The notes below the pieces were generated by a model, which searched no databases, was not told the DNA's origin, and was given only the letters and a program-made list of their open reading frames with translations. A program made the position numbers and the translations under genes. Positions 21,929 to 33,424 of a stretch of 64,000 nucleotides of DNA are shown in pieces (position 1 is the first letter of the stretch; each line of letters opens with the position of its first letter). Origin of the DNA: Enterobacter dykesii (lineage in GTDB: Bacteria > Pseudomonadota > Gammaproteobacteria > Enterobacterales > Enterobacteriaceae); the NCBI RefSeq assembly GCF_008364625.2, contig NZ_CP126604.1:4402001-4466000 (forward strand). The letters run 5' to 3'.

Positions 21929-23302
21929 ATGGCACTTTGGGGTGGGCGTTTTACACAGGCAGCGGATCAGCGGTTCAAACAGTTCAACGACTCTTTGCGC
22001 TTCGACTACCGCCTGGCCGAACAGGATATTGTCGGCTCTGTGGCCTGGTCCAAAGCGCTGGTGACGGTGGGCGTACTGACCGCAGACGAACAATTACGGC
22101 TGGAAGAAGCGCTGAACAATCTGCTGGAAGAGGTGCGTCTTAACCCGCAGCAGATCCTCGAAAGCGATGCTGAAGATATTCACAGCTGGGTGGAAGGCAA
22201 ACTGATCGACAAAGTCGGCCAGCTGGGTAAAAAGCTGCATACCGGGCGCAGCCGTAACGACCAGGTCGCCACCGACCTGAAGCTGTGGTGTAAAGATACC
22301 GTTGGCGAACTGCTGGCGGCTAACCGTCAGCTGCAGAGCGCGCTGGTGGAGACCGCGCAGAACAACCAGGACGCGGTGATGCCGGGTTATACCCACCTGC
22401 AGCGCGCGCAGCCGGTGACCTTCGCGCACTGGTGTCTGGCCTACGTCGAGATGCTGGCGCGTGACGAAAGCCGCCTGCAGGATACCCTGAAACGTCTGGA
22501 CGTCAGCCCGCTGGGCAGCGGCGCGCTGGCCGGCACGGCGTATGAAATCGACCGCGAACAGCTGGCAGGCTGGCTGGGCTTTGCCTCCGCCACCCGTAAC
22601 AGCCTGGACAGCGTGTCCGACCGCGACCACGTGCTGGAGCTGCTCTCGAATGCCTCTATCGGGATGGTGCACCTGTCGCGCTTTGCTGAAGACCTGATTT
22701 TCTTTAACTCTGGCGAAGCGGGCTTCGTCGAGCTGTCCGACCGCGTGACCTCAGGTTCATCCCTGATGCCGCAGAAGAAAAACCCGGACGCGCTGGAGCT
22801 GATCCGCGGCAAGTGTGGCCGCGTGCAGGGCGCTCTGACCGGCATGATGATGACCCTGAAAGGGCTGCCGCTGGCGTACAACAAAGACATGCAGGAAGAC
22901 AAGGAAGGGCTGTTCGACGCGCTCGACACCTGGCTGGACTGTTTGCACATGGGCGCGCTGGTGCTGGACGGCATTCAGGTGAAACGTCCGCGCTGTCAGG
23001 AAGCGGCGCAGCAGGGCTATGCGAACTCTACCGAACTGGCGGATTATCTTGTGGCGAAGGGCGTACCTTTCCGCGAAGCGCACCACATTGTGGGTGAAGC
23101 GGTGGTGGAAGCGATTCGTCAGGGTAAACCGCTGGAAGATCTGGCGCTGGCCGACCTGCAGAAGTTCAGCGCGGTTATCGGGGATGATGTGTATCCGATC
23201 CTTGCGCTGCAGTCTTGCCTGGATAAACGTGCCGCGAAAGGCGGCGTGTCGCCTAAGCAGGTGGCGCAGGCGATAGCGGATGCGAAAAACCGGTTGGTTT
23301 AA
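21929..23302 (+). CDS. argH: Argininosuccinate lyase
   Basis: ArgH splits argininosuccinate to arginine and fumarate, the last step of arginine synthesis. The 457-residue cytosolic protein belongs to the fumarase/aspartase superfamily; the signature [12 protein letters not shown] (with the catalytic Ser loop) and the [12 protein letters not shown] and [14 protein letters not shown] blocks are present. It ends argCBH and faces metL tail to tail across 55 bases that contain a G/C-rich inverted repeat instead of the oxyR gene found next to argH in E. coli. Confidence 0.99.
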   Translation: MALWGGRFTQAADQRFKQFNDSLRFDYRLAEQDIVGSVAWSKALVTVGVLTADEQLRLEEALNNLLEEVRLNPQQILESDAEDIHSWVEGKLIDKVGQLGKKLHTGRSRNDQVATDLKLWCKDTVGELLAANRQLQSALVETAQNNQDAVMPGYTHLQRAQPVTFAHWCLAYVEMLARDESRLQDTLKRLDVSPLGSGALAGTAYEIDREQLAGWLGFASATRNSLDSVSDRDHVLELLSNASIGMVHLSRFAEDLIFFNSGEAGFVELSDRVTSGSSLMPQKKNPDALELIRGKCGRVQGALTGMMMTLKGLPLAYNKDMQEDKEGLFDALDTWLDCLHMGALVLDGIQVKRPRCQEAAQQGYANSTELADYLVAKGVPFREAHHIVGEAVVEAIRQGKPLEDLALADLQKFSAVIGDDVYPILALQSCLDKRAAKGGVSPKQVAQAIADAKNRLV

Positions 23303-23317
23303 TCTGTCCTGACTGGT

Positions 23318-23357
23318 GCCCTCTCCCACCGTGCGGGGAGAGGGTTAGGGTGAGGGC
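23318..23357. repeat. Inverted repeat at the argH-metL junction
   Basis: The sequence ccctctccc, accgtgc, ggggagaggg forms a strong hairpin and is followed by the direct motif ttagggtgaggg. It lies between two convergent genes, at one edge of the relocated arginine cluster. It probably terminates both transcripts and resembles dispersed intergenic repeats of enterobacteria, though its family cannot be confirmed from one copy. Confidence 0.65.
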
Positions 23358-25790
23358 TTACAGCAGCTTAGCCAGACGGTTGATGTCGGACTGAATGGCT
23401 CCAGCGGTGACGTCGCGCCCCGCACCAGGACCGCGGATCACCAGTGGATTATCGCGATACCAGCGGCTTTCGATGGCGAAGACGTTATCGCACGGCAGCA
23501 GCGCCGCCAGCGGATGTTCAGGACGCACCGCCTCGACGCCGACTCGCGCTTTTCCGTTGGCCTCGAAACGCGCAACATAGCGCAGCACCAGCCCCATCTC
23601 GTTCGCCGCCTCCAGACGCTGTACCATCTGCTCGTTCAACTCTTCACCATTTTCAAAGAAATGGTCCACAGAACCTTCTTCACAGCCGGCAGGCACTAGC
23701 GATTCGACGCGTACGGCATCCGGTTCGATGTCATAACCAGCTTCACGCGCCAGGATCACCAGCTTACGCATCACGTCTTTGCCGGAAAGGTCAACGCGCG
23801 GATCGGGCTCGGTTAAGCCCTGCTGCCACGCCTGATCCACCAGGTCGGTGAACGGGACGGTGCCGTCAAACTGCAGGAAAAGCCAGGAGAGCGTGCCGGA
23901 GAAGATACCGCTCAGCGCCAGAATGCTGTCGCCGCTTTCAATCAGGTCACGCACGGTGTGGTTAACCGGCAGGCCAGCCCCAACGGTGGCGTTATAGAGC
24001 CAGTGGCGCCCTGTTTTTTCAAACGCGTCGTGGATCTGGCGGTATTTATCGGTGCTGCTTGCCCCAGCCAGCTTGTTGGCGCTGATGACGTGGAAACCGT
24101 GGCTGGCGAAATCCAGGTACTGATCGGCAAGCTGTTCGCTGGCGGTAACGTCCAGCACCACCAGATCGTCATACGGGTGTGCGCGCATCCACAGGAACAG
24201 CGACTCTTCATCCTGCTCAACCGCTTCATCGTTAAAGAACGCAAGCGCGCGGCTGGCATCCAGCCCTTCGTAGTTCAGGAGGCTGCGGCGGCTGTCCACC
24301 ACGCCCGCAAGAATGAATTCAAATCCGGTACGGGCCGAGAGCGTCACCTGTTCGCGGGCAAACAGTTCCAGCCAGCGGGAACCGATGTTGCCTTTCCCGA
24401 ACAGCACCAGACCGATGCGCTTTTCCGCGCGGAACAGGGAGGTGTGCAGACCCTGAATCAGGCTCTCGGTTGGCCCTTTGCGCAGGACGGCAACCAGGCT
24501 GATGCCCTCTTCCGACTGCCAGGTGAATTCCACCGGCTGGCCTTTCAGCTGCTGCCAGAAGCGGTGGCAGTGCAGCGGGTTACGGGTGACGCCCGCGCCC
24601 ACCATCGCCACCAGCGCGAGCCCCTGACGCAGGCGAAGCTCGCCCGGCAGGCCCGCTTCATCCAGAATTTTCAGCGCGCTGTCCGCCACTTCAGCGGTAT
24701 AGCAGAACTGCAGCAGCTGGCGATCGTTATGCACGCCAACGGCCAGCGGACGCACCTGGGCGCGTTTCAGGATCGTGTCGATCTCTTTATGCGCCAGCTT
24801 GAAGTCCTGGCCCGCAGGCACCTGGAACTCAATCAGGCAGATGTCGTCGTGGCTGGTGACAATACGCGCCCCGGTACCGGACGCCAGCACGCGCTCAATG
24901 CGCGTGGAGCCTTGATCCGGGGTGTAACTGCAGCGCAGCTGGAGGTCGATATCGCTGCCGGAAACCGGCTGCAGCGTACGGGCGTGCAGCACCGGCGCAG
25001 CCAGACGCGCCAGCTCGCTGGCTTCGTCGAGACGCAGCAGCGGCAGCAGGCAGGCATCTTTTACTTTGCGCGGGTCAGCGCTGTACACACCGGCTACGTC
25101 GCTCCAGATGGTGACGCGGGACACGCCCGCCAGGGCACCAATCTGCGTTGCCGAGTAGTCCGAACCGTTACGGCCCAGAAGCACGGTTTCACCCGCGTTG
25201 CTGCGGCTGATAAAGCCGGTGACGACAATACGTTTGCCCGGGTGCTGCACGAGCAGCTGTTGCAGTAGCGGGTAGGACAACCCTTCATCCACCTGCGGCT
25301 GCGCGGCGCGTTCGGCGCGCAGGAAATCACGCGCATCGAGCCAGGCCGCTTCCACGCCCAGGTGTTGCAGCACGGCGGCCATCAGGCGCGCGGACCACAC
25401 TTCACCGTGGCCCACCACTTCGGCATACACCGCGTCGGTAATTCCGCTGTCCAGCAGGGCAGCCAGACGCTCAAGGTCATGCGTAAAGGCGCCGATCAGC
25501 CCGTCCGCCACGTCCGCAGGCAGCAGGCCGGCAATTAGCTCGCTCTGGTAACGGCGTAAGGACTGTTGCACCTGATGCGCAGAAAGGCGATCGGTCTGGC
25601 TCAGTTTCAGCCAGCTAATCAACTGGTTGGTGGTGCTGCCCGCCGCCGAGACAACCATCATGTCACCCGGCTGTGAATATTCCGTCATGATCCCTGCAAC
25701 GCGCAGATAACATTTCACATCAGCAAGACTACTACCACCAAACTTGTGCAGCTGACGACCCTTCGCCCCTGCCTGCGCTATCACACTCAT
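23358..25790 (-). CDS. metL: Bifunctional aspartokinase II / homoserine dehydrogenase II
   Basis: MetL catalyses two steps on the aspartate route to methionine: aspartate to aspartyl-phosphate, and aspartate semialdehyde to homoserine. The 810-residue fusion has the N-terminal kinase (LHKFGGSSLADV near residue 15, LLGRNGSDYSATQIGALAG), a central regulatory linker and the C-terminal dehydrogenase (NAD-binding IGLVLFGKGNIGSRWLEL, and VGAGLPVNHTVRDL). It begins two bases after metB, forming a metBL operon repressed through the met boxes between metB and metJ. Start ATG 25790 follows AGGGG. Confidence 0.98.
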   Translation of the reverse strand: MSVIAQAGAKGRQLHKFGGSSLADVKCYLRVAGIMTEYSQPGDMMVVSAAGSTTNQLISWLKLSQTDRLSAHQVQQSLRRYQSELIAGLLPADVADGLIGAFTHDLERLAALLDSGITDAVYAEVVGHGEVWSARLMAAVLQHLGVEAAWLDARDFLRAERAAQPQVDEGLSYPLLQQLLVQHPGKRIVVTGFISRSNAGETVLLGRNGSDYSATQIGALAGVSRVTIWSDVAGVYSADPRKVKDACLLPLLRLDEASELARLAAPVLHARTLQPVSGSDIDLQLRCSYTPDQGSTRIERVLASGTGARIVTSHDDICLIEFQVPAGQDFKLAHKEIDTILKRAQVRPLAVGVHNDRQLLQFCYTAEVADSALKILDEAGLPGELRLRQGLALVAMVGAGVTRNPLHCHRFWQQLKGQPVEFTWQSEEGISLVAVLRKGPTESLIQGLHTSLFRAEKRIGLVLFGKGNIGSRWLELFAREQVTLSARTGFEFILAGVVDSRRSLLNYEGLDASRALAFFNDEAVEQDEESLFLWMRAHPYDDLVVLDVTASEQLADQYLDFASHGFHVISANKLAGASSTDKYRQIHDAFEKTGRHWLYNATVGAGLPVNHTVRDLIESGDSILALSGIFSGTLSWLFLQFDGTVPFTDLVDQAWQQGLTEPDPRVDLSGKDVMRKLVILAREAGYDIEPDAVRVESLVPAGCEEGSVDHFFENGEELNEQMVQRLEAANEMGLVLRYVARFEANGKARVGVEAVRPEHPLAALLPCDNVFAIESRWYRDNPLVIRGPGAGRDVTAGAIQSDINRLAKLL

Positions 25791-25792
25791 GA

Positions 25793-26953
25793 TTACCCCT
25801 TGGCTGCGATCCGGAAGGCATTTTCCAGATCGGCAATTAAATCTTCAGAATCTTCAATGCCGGTTGAGATCCGCAGCAGCGTCTCAGAAATTCCGGCGGC
25901 GGCACGAGCTTCCGGTGCCATACCTGCGTGCGTCATGGTCGCGGCGTGGGAGATCAAGCTTTCAACCCCACCTAATGATTCCGCCAGCGTAAACAATGAC
26001 AGCCCGCTCAGGAAGCGACGCAGCGTTTGCTCGTCACCGTCCAGTTCAAAACTTAACATCGCGCCAAATCCCTTCTGCTGGCGCGCGGCAATCTCGTGCC
26101 CCTGGTTTTCCGGCAGCGACGGGTGATAGAGCTTCTTCACCAGCGGCTGGGTTTTCAGGAAATCGACAATCGCCTGGGCATTGCGCTGCGCCACTTCCAT
26201 TCGCGGCGACAGCGTACGAATGCCGCGCAACAGCAGATAGCTGTCGAAGGCACCCGCGGTGACGCCAATATTATTGGCCCACCATGCCAGTTCGGTGACA
26301 ACGTCGGGATCTTTGGCAATCACCACGCCCGCCACCACATCAGAATGGCCGTTCAGATATTTAGTGCATGAATGCAATACCAGATCGGCACCCAGTGCGA
26401 GTGGGTTCTGAAGGGCCGGACTGAGGAACGTATTATCCACTACACTTATCGCTCCCGCATCCCTTGCGAGCTGACAAATTTTCGCAATATCGACAACGCG
26501 CAACAATGGATTGCTTGGACTTTCCACCAGAACCAGCTTCGGCTGCTCTTCCAGGGCCTGTTTCAGCGCCCGTTCGTCGTTTTGATCGACAAACAGCACG
26601 CGATAGCAGCCGCGTTTCGCCAGGCTATCAAACAGGCGATAGCTGCCGCCGTAGCAGTCGTGCGGCGCAACCAGCAGGTCACCTGGTTTCAGGAACACCG
26701 TGGTCACCAGGTGAATGGCGGACATCCCCGTATTGGTTAATACTGCACCTGCGCCACCTTCCAGCTCGGCCAGCGCGCGCTGGGTCACGTCACGCGTAGG
26801 GTTGCCACGACGCGAATAATCATGCGCGCGGGGTTCATTAAATCCGGTGAAGTTATAGGTACTGGAAAGATGAATCGGCGGGACAACGCAGCCGTACTGC
26901 TCGTCATCATTTAATCCGCTACGCACTGCAATAGTGGCCTGTTTACGCGTCAT
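25793..26953 (-). CDS. metB: Cystathionine gamma-synthase
   Basis: MetB is a pyridoxal-phosphate enzyme that joins O-succinylhomoserine and cysteine to make cystathionine in methionine synthesis. The 386-residue protein has the cofactor-binding lysine in LHSCTKYLNGHSDVVAG and the tyrosine-containing YSRRGNPTRDVTQRAL loop typical of the Cys/Met-metabolism family. First gene of metBL, divergent from metJ across five met boxes. Confidence 0.98.
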   Translation of the reverse strand: MTRKQATIAVRSGLNDDEQYGCVVPPIHLSSTYNFTGFNEPRAHDYSRRGNPTRDVTQRALAELEGGAGAVLTNTGMSAIHLVTTVFLKPGDLLVAPHDCYGGSYRLFDSLAKRGCYRVLFVDQNDERALKQALEEQPKLVLVESPSNPLLRVVDIAKICQLARDAGAISVVDNTFLSPALQNPLALGADLVLHSCTKYLNGHSDVVAGVVIAKDPDVVTELAWWANNIGVTAGAFDSYLLLRGIRTLSPRMEVAQRNAQAIVDFLKTQPLVKKLYHPSLPENQGHEIAARQQKGFGAMLSFELDGDEQTLRRFLSGLSLFTLAESLGGVESLISHAATMTHAGMAPEARAAAGISETLLRISTGIEDSEDLIADLENAFRIAAKG

Positions 26954-27012
26954 GGTGAGGGCTTCCTGGCGAATGAGGTGAAAAGTCAGGCACCAGAGTA
27001 AACATTGAAAGT

Positions 27013-27053
27013 ATGGACGTCAATACATCTGGACATCTAAACTTCTTTGCGTA
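27013..27053. promoter_or_regulatory. Five tandem met boxes (MetJ operator) between metB and metJ
   Basis: Consecutive 8-base units TGGACGTC, AATACATC, TGGACATC, TAAACTTC and TTTGCGTA run from 27014 to 27053. They are degenerate copies of the MetJ half-site AGACGTCT arranged head to tail, as in the E. coli metJ-metB operator. One array can repress metBL and autoregulate metJ. Confidence 0.88.
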
Positions 27054-27229
27054 TAGATTGAGCAAAGCGCAAATAGCCGTTAAAATTATATGCTTTAGTG
27101 CACGCTGCAGCGGCAATATCCGTGCCACGGTATCGTCTCTACGGTAAACTAGACAAGATTGCGGTTCAAAACGGGTGGTTACAGGTTTTGCACCTTTAAA
27201 TAAATGACTGAGAGGATTAAAGGTATCTC

Positions 27230-27547
27230 ATGGCTGAATGGAGCGGCGAATATATCAGCCCATACGCTGAGCACGGTAAGAAGAGTGAGCAAGTAAAGAA
27301 AATTACGGTTTCCATTCCTCTGAAGGTGTTGAAGATCCTCACCGATGAACGTACGCGTCGTCAGGTGAACAACCTGCGCCACGCGACCAACAGCGAACTG
27401 CTGTGCGAAGCGTTTCTGCATGCGTTTACCGGTCAACCGTTGCCGAACGATGAAGATCTGCGCAAAGAGCGTAGTGATGAAATCCCGGAAGAGGCGAAAG
27501 TCATCATGCGTGAACTGGGCATTGACCCGGAGACGTGGGAATACTAA
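27230..27547 (+). CDS. metJ: Methionine repressor MetJ
   Basis: MetJ is a dimeric ribbon-helix-helix repressor that uses S-adenosylmethionine as co-repressor and binds met boxes. The 105-residue protein has the DNA-contacting strand [15 protein letters not shown] and the helix [25 protein letters not shown]. Start ATG 27230; GAGAGGATTAAAGG lies upstream. Its targets in this window are metBL, metF and itself. Confidence 0.99.
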   Translation: MAEWSGEYISPYAEHGKKSEQVKKITVSIPLKVLKILTDERTRRQVNNLRHATNSELLCEAFLHAFTGQPLPNDEDLRKERSDEIPEEAKVIMRELGIDPETWEY

Positions 27548-27556
27548 CTGCGGTGC

Positions 27557-27588
27557 GATCCCGCTGAGATTACTCAGCGGGATGGTTT
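27557..27588. terminator. Hairpin between metJ and the KdgM-like porin gene
   Basis: ATCCCGCTGA and TCAGCGGGAT pair across a six-base loop. The T run is short on either strand, but the hairpin lies between two convergent genes and probably serves both. Confidence 0.65.
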
Positions 27589-27589
27589 C

Positions 27590-28270
27590 TTAGAAGTTGT
27601 AGCCTAAACCCACGCGCAGACGCGTCTGGCGGTCGTCGCTGGTGGCGGTGTTATAGCCGGAAGAGACGTTGCCCACTTCCACAAATGGGATCCACGAGTC
27701 GATGTTATACGCCACGCGGAAGTTATATTCGTAATCTTCTTTTTTATTGTTATACAGGTCTTCATTGTCGGCGAATTTATAAATGCCGTTTAACTCGAAC
27801 ATCCAGCCATCAATATTATAACCCAGCCACATTTCCGGACGATAAACCATACGGTCATCTTTACCATCAGCATTACGGCGGGTGTATTCCGTACGATAAC
27901 GAAACGCCGTCCACCAGCTGCCATTAATATTATACTGCACGCGCAGATAAGGCTTATAGATGGCCATGTCATCACCCATTTCAACGGCGATGCCCGGCTG
28001 CCAGATAAAACCTTGCCAGGTAAATTGATAGCTTGCGGTATATTCGTTGCTGTTACTTTCCATATTATTAAGCGCGTCGTTAGACTGCTTGTTATCGGAG
28101 CGCGATACCGCCTCAACCGCTACGCCAAAGCCAGTGCCAAAGCGGTGTGACATGTACACACGGTCATAGTTACGCCCATCGTCGTAATACTCGTGTCGGT
28201 AATCCACATATCCCGCCTGCGCCGCGCACGATATTAACGGAAGCACAAATAAGAGTTGCTTCAATTTCAT
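27590..28270 (-). CDS. KdgM-family outer-membrane porin (oligogalacturonate/NanC-like)
   Basis: A 226-residue predicted outer-membrane beta-barrel. Residues 1-20 form a signal peptide (MKLKQLLFVLPLISCAAQA) with cleavage before GYVDYRHEY, the conserved opening of KdgM/NanC porins. The remainder alternates aromatic and polar residues (WWTAFRYRTEYTRR, YNFRVAYNIDSWIPFVEVG) and ends in LRVGLGYNF with the terminal Phe needed for barrel assembly. Family members pass acidic oligosaccharides such as oligogalacturonate or sialic acid. Start 28270 follows a GAGGGA site; an upstream extension to 28318 would spoil the signal peptide. No pectin or sialate gene lies nearby, so the substrate is open. Confidence 0.88.
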   Translation of the reverse strand: MKLKQLLFVLPLISCAAQAGYVDYRHEYYDDGRNYDRVYMSHRFGTGFGVAVEAVSRSDNKQSNDALNNMESNSNEYTASYQFTWQGFIWQPGIAVEMGDDMAIYKPYLRVQYNINGSWWTAFRYRTEYTRRNADGKDDRMVYRPEMWLGYNIDGWMFELNGIYKFADNEDLYNNKKEDYEYNFRVAYNIDSWIPFVEVGNVSSGYNTATSDDRQTRLRVGLGYNF

Positions 28271-28548
28271 AATATTTCCCTCGAAGTAAACGCGCCCTGA
28301 AAGCCACTGTGTCGTCATGGCAAATAAGAATGTATGACGGGCGCAGTGTAAGTTTACGAAACGAGAGAAACCTTTTAATTTTTGACACCCCCGTCAAAAG
28401 GATGGCAAAGAATTAAAGAAATGAGAGATGCAGTTCACTATCCGTTAAAGAATAAACCAGACAAATATATTTAATACAATGATACGTAATTAATTATTTT
28501 AGATATAAATGTTAAGAGGTGACTTATTCAGAAGGGATATTACAGGCA
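28271..28548. promoter_or_regulatory. Upstream region of the KdgM-like porin gene
   Basis: No supported gene lies in this stretch. Bases 28455-28520 are markedly AT-rich compared with the genes around them (for example atatatttaatacaatg), and the promoter of the porin gene must be here. No convincing KdgR or CRP operator could be assigned by eye. Confidence 0.45.
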
Positions 28549-28575
28549 CAAAAAAACCGCCCGAAGGCGGTTTTT
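28549..28575 (-). terminator. Rho-independent terminator after rpmE
   Basis: AAAAACCGCC, loop cgaa, GGCGGTTTTT forms a symmetric terminator with A and T runs on both sides. It lies 10 bases beyond the rpmE stop on the minus strand. Confidence 0.92.
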
Positions 28576-28584
28576 CCTGGATGC

Positions 28585-28797
28585 TTATTTAGCGCCCGGG
28601 ATGCTGAAACGCTTGTTGAAGCGGTCAACACGGCCACCGGTTGCAACGTCACGCTGCTTACCAGTGTAGAACGGGTGGCATTTACCGCACACGTCCAGGT
28701 TCAGATCGTGACCCACGGTAGAGCGGATCTGGATAGAGTTACCGCAAGAACAGTTTGCAGTAATCATTTCGTATTTCGGGTGAATATCTTTTTTCAT
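28585..28797 (-). CDS. rpmE: 50S ribosomal protein L31 (zinc-binding form)
   Basis: A 70-residue large-subunit ribosomal protein that bridges to the small subunit. It is the zinc-containing form: cysteines at positions 16 and 18 (NCSCGN) and 37 and 40 ([10 protein letters not shown]) are all present. Zinc-containing L31 is replaced by a cysteine-free paralogue under zinc shortage in many bacteria. The gene is monocistronic with its own terminator and is divergent from priA. Confidence 0.98.
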   Translation of the reverse strand: MKKDIHPKYEMITANCSCGNSIQIRSTVGHDLNLDVCGKCHPFYTGKQRDVATGGRVDRFNKRFSIPGAK

Positions 28798-28868
28798 GGG
28801 AGAACCTCAGTTAAGGCCGCGTCGCTCTTCCAGCCCTAACGCCAGACACCACGCGATGTTGATTGTAA

Positions 28869-31193
<2,325 letters not shown>

Positions 31194-31312
31194 AGCTGGA
31201 TCGAAAAATTTAACGCTCCTCACACTTTTTATGAAAATTCTGTAACCGATTCCATTAACTATCTGTAAAAATGGTGATGTCAGAAGTTCGGTGTTCAGTC
31301 GAGGAGAAGACG

Positions 31313-32338
31313 TTGAAGTCCAGGAAAGAGGTTGCCACAGCGACCATGAAAGACGTTGCCGAGAAAGCACAAGTCTCAACGGCAACCGTGTCCCGCGCAT
31401 TAATGAACCCGGATAAAGTCTCCCAGGCGACCCGTAACCGAGTGGAGCAGGCTGCGCTTGAAGTGGGCTATTTCCCGCAGGCGATGGGGCGTAACGTCAA
31501 ACGCAACGAGTCACGCACCATTCTGGTAATTGTGCCGGACATCTGTGACCCTTTCTTCAGCGAGATTATCCGCGGTATTGAAGTCACCGCCGCGGAACAG
31601 GGTTACCTGGTGCTGATTGGCGACTGCGCTCACCAGAACCAGCAGGAAAAGACCTTCATCGATCTCATTATCACCAAGCAGATCGACGGCATGCTGCTGC
31701 TTGGCTCTCGCCTGCCGTTTGATGCCAGCATTGAAGAGCAGCGTAATTTACCGCCGATGGTGATGGCCAACGAGTTTGCGCCAGAGCTGGAGCTGCCGAC
31801 CGTCCATATTGATAACCTCACCGCCGCGTTCAACGCCGTAAACTATCTCCAGGAGCTGGGGCATAAGCGCATTGGCTGTATTGCCGGGCCGGAAGAGATG
31901 CCGCTGTGCCACTATCGCTTACAGGGCTACGTTCAGGCGCTGCGCCGTACCGGCGTCACCGTCGATCCTCACTACATTGCGCGCGGTGACTTTACCTTCG
32001 CCGCGGGTGGACAAGCGCTTGAGAAACTTCTGGATCTGCCTGAGCCGCCAACCGCCGTATTTTGTCACAGCGACGTGATGGCGCTGGGCGCATTGTCGTA
32101 CGCCAAACGCCGCGGCCTGCGGATACCGAAAGATTTATCCATCATCGGATTCGATAATATTTCGCTTTCGGAATTTTGCGATCCGCCGCTCTCAACGGTC
32201 GCTCAGCCGCGCTATCAGATCGGCCGCGAAGCGATGCTTCTTCTGCTGGATCAGCTTCACGGTCAAACAGTTAGCAGCGGCTCGCGGTTGCTGGACTGCG
32301 AACTGATTGTCCGCGGCACTACCCAGGCATTGACTTAA
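31313..32338 (+). CDS. cytR: LacI-family cytidine repressor CytR
   Basis: CytR represses nucleoside uptake and catabolism genes, binding DNA cooperatively with CRP and released by cytidine. The LacI-type helix-turn-helix (VSTATVSRALMNPDKVSQ, about residues 22-39) is followed by a hinge and a periplasmic-binding-protein-like effector domain (TILVIVPDICDPFFSEIIRG onward). I choose a TTG start at 31313: it lies six bases after GAGGAG and gives 341 residues, the E. coli length. Upstream in-frame ATG codons at 31271 and 31277 lack a ribosome-binding site. The weak start codon would suit a low-abundance repressor. Confidence 0.93.
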   Translation: MKSRKEVATATMKDVAEKAQVSTATVSRALMNPDKVSQATRNRVEQAALEVGYFPQAMGRNVKRNESRTILVIVPDICDPFFSEIIRGIEVTAAEQGYLVLIGDCAHQNQQEKTFIDLIITKQIDGMLLLGSRLPFDASIEEQRNLPPMVMANEFAPELELPTVHIDNLTAAFNAVNYLQELGHKRIGCIAGPEEMPLCHYRLQGYVQALRRTGVTVDPHYIARGDFTFAAGGQALEKLLDLPEPPTAVFCHSDVMALGALSYAKRRGLRIPKDLSIIGFDNISLSEFCDPPLSTVAQPRYQIGREAMLLLLDQLHGQTVSSGSRLLDCELIVRGTTQALT

Positions 32339-32431
32339 AGTAAACGTCTTTCGGATACCCTTATCTGGTCAAAGCCCCGCCGCTTAAGTAACATGGCGGA
32401 CTGACGAACGAATAAATACAGCGAAACGATA

Positions 32432-33424
32432 GTGGCACAACGAGATTATGTACGTCGCGGCCAGCCGGCACCTTCGCGACGCAAAAAGAGTAGCTCAAGG
32501 AAAAAGCAACGTAACCTGCCTGCTGTCTCGCCAGCAATGGTCGCTATTGCTGCGGCTGTAGTCGTCGCCTTTATTGGTGGCCTGTACTTTATCACGCACC
32601 ATAAAAAAGAAGAGTCCGAGGCGCTTCAGGCCAGCAAAGTTGCCGGAAATGGCCTTCCTCCGAAGCCTGAAGAGCGCTGGCGCTATATCAAAGAGCTCGA
32701 AAGCCGTCAGCCCGGGGTGCGTGCGCCAACCGAACCTTCTGCGGGTGGTGAAGTGCAGAATGCGAATCAGCTGACGGATGAACAGCGTCAGCTGCTGGCC
32801 CAAATGCAGGCCGATATGCGCCAGCAGCCTACGCAGCTGAACGAAGTGCCGTGGAATGAGCAGACGCCGGCACAGCGCCAGCAAACGCTGCAGCGACGTC
32901 AGGCGCAACAGCAGATCCAGCAGCAACAGCAGCAGCAGTGGGCGCAAACCCAGCCGGTGCAGCAGCCGAAAGCACAGCCGCGGGTAACGGAACAGCCATA
33001 CCAGCAGCAGACGCGTACGGCGCAGTCTCAGCCTGTCCAGCAGCCGAAAACGCAGCCGCAGAAACAGGCCGCTCAGCCGTATCAGGATCTGCTCCAGACG
33101 CCAGCGCATACCACCGCGCAGCAGCCGAAAACGCAGCAGGCCGCGCCGGTGACCAAAGAGACCGAAGCGCCGAAACAGACGGCGGAGAAAAAAGACGAGC
33201 GCCGCTGGATGGTGCAGTGCGGTTCGTTCAAAGGCGCAGAGCAGGCGGAAACGGTACGCGCGCAGCTTGCCTTTGAAGGGTTTGATTCGCGTATTACCAC
33301 CAATAACGGCTGGAATCGCGTGGTGATTGGTCCGGTAAAAGGCAAAGAAAACGCCGACGGCACTATTTCGCGGTTGAAAATCGCTGGCCACACAAACTGC
33401 ATTCGACTCGCCTCCGGGGGTTGA
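32432..33424 (+). CDS. ftsN: Cell-division protein FtsN
   Basis: FtsN is an essential bitopic inner-membrane protein that triggers septal peptidoglycan synthesis through FtsA and FtsQLB. The 330-residue protein has a basic cytoplasmic N-terminus (SRRKKSSSRKKQRN), one membrane span at about 34-55, a periplasmic linker and a C-terminal SPOR domain of about 75 residues (RRWMVQCGSFKGAEQ onward) that binds denuded glycan. The linker is very rich in Gln and Pro, with an imperfect repeat (QPVQQPKAQP, QPVQQPKTQP), making it about 11 residues longer than my recollection of the E. coli protein. Translation starts at GTG 32432, as in E. coli. Confidence 0.97.
   Translation: MAQRDYVRRGQPAPSRRKKSSSRKKQRNLPAVSPAMVAIAAAVVVAFIGGLYFITHHKKEESEALQASKVAGNGLPPKPEERWRYIKELESRQPGVRAPTEPSAGGEVQNANQLTDEQRQLLAQMQADMRQQPTQLNEVPWNEQTPAQRQQTLQRRQAQQQIQQQQQQQWAQTQPVQQPKAQPRVTEQPYQQQTRTAQSQPVQQPKTQPQKQAAQPYQDLLQTPAHTTAQQPKTQQAAPVTKETEAPKQTAEKKDERRWMVQCGSFKGAEQAETVRAQLAFEGFDSRITTNNGWNRVVIGPVKGKENADGTISRLKIAGHTNCIRLASGG

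Noticed and set aside
23958..25268. 436-codon open frame opposite metL
   Set aside because: Antisense shadow; the coding potential clearly belongs to the bifunctional MetL on the other strand.
28170..28548. Possible KdgR operator upstream of the KdgM-like porin
   Set aside because: Only weak, scattered resemblance to the KdgR consensus could be seen by eye; not enough to report as a site.
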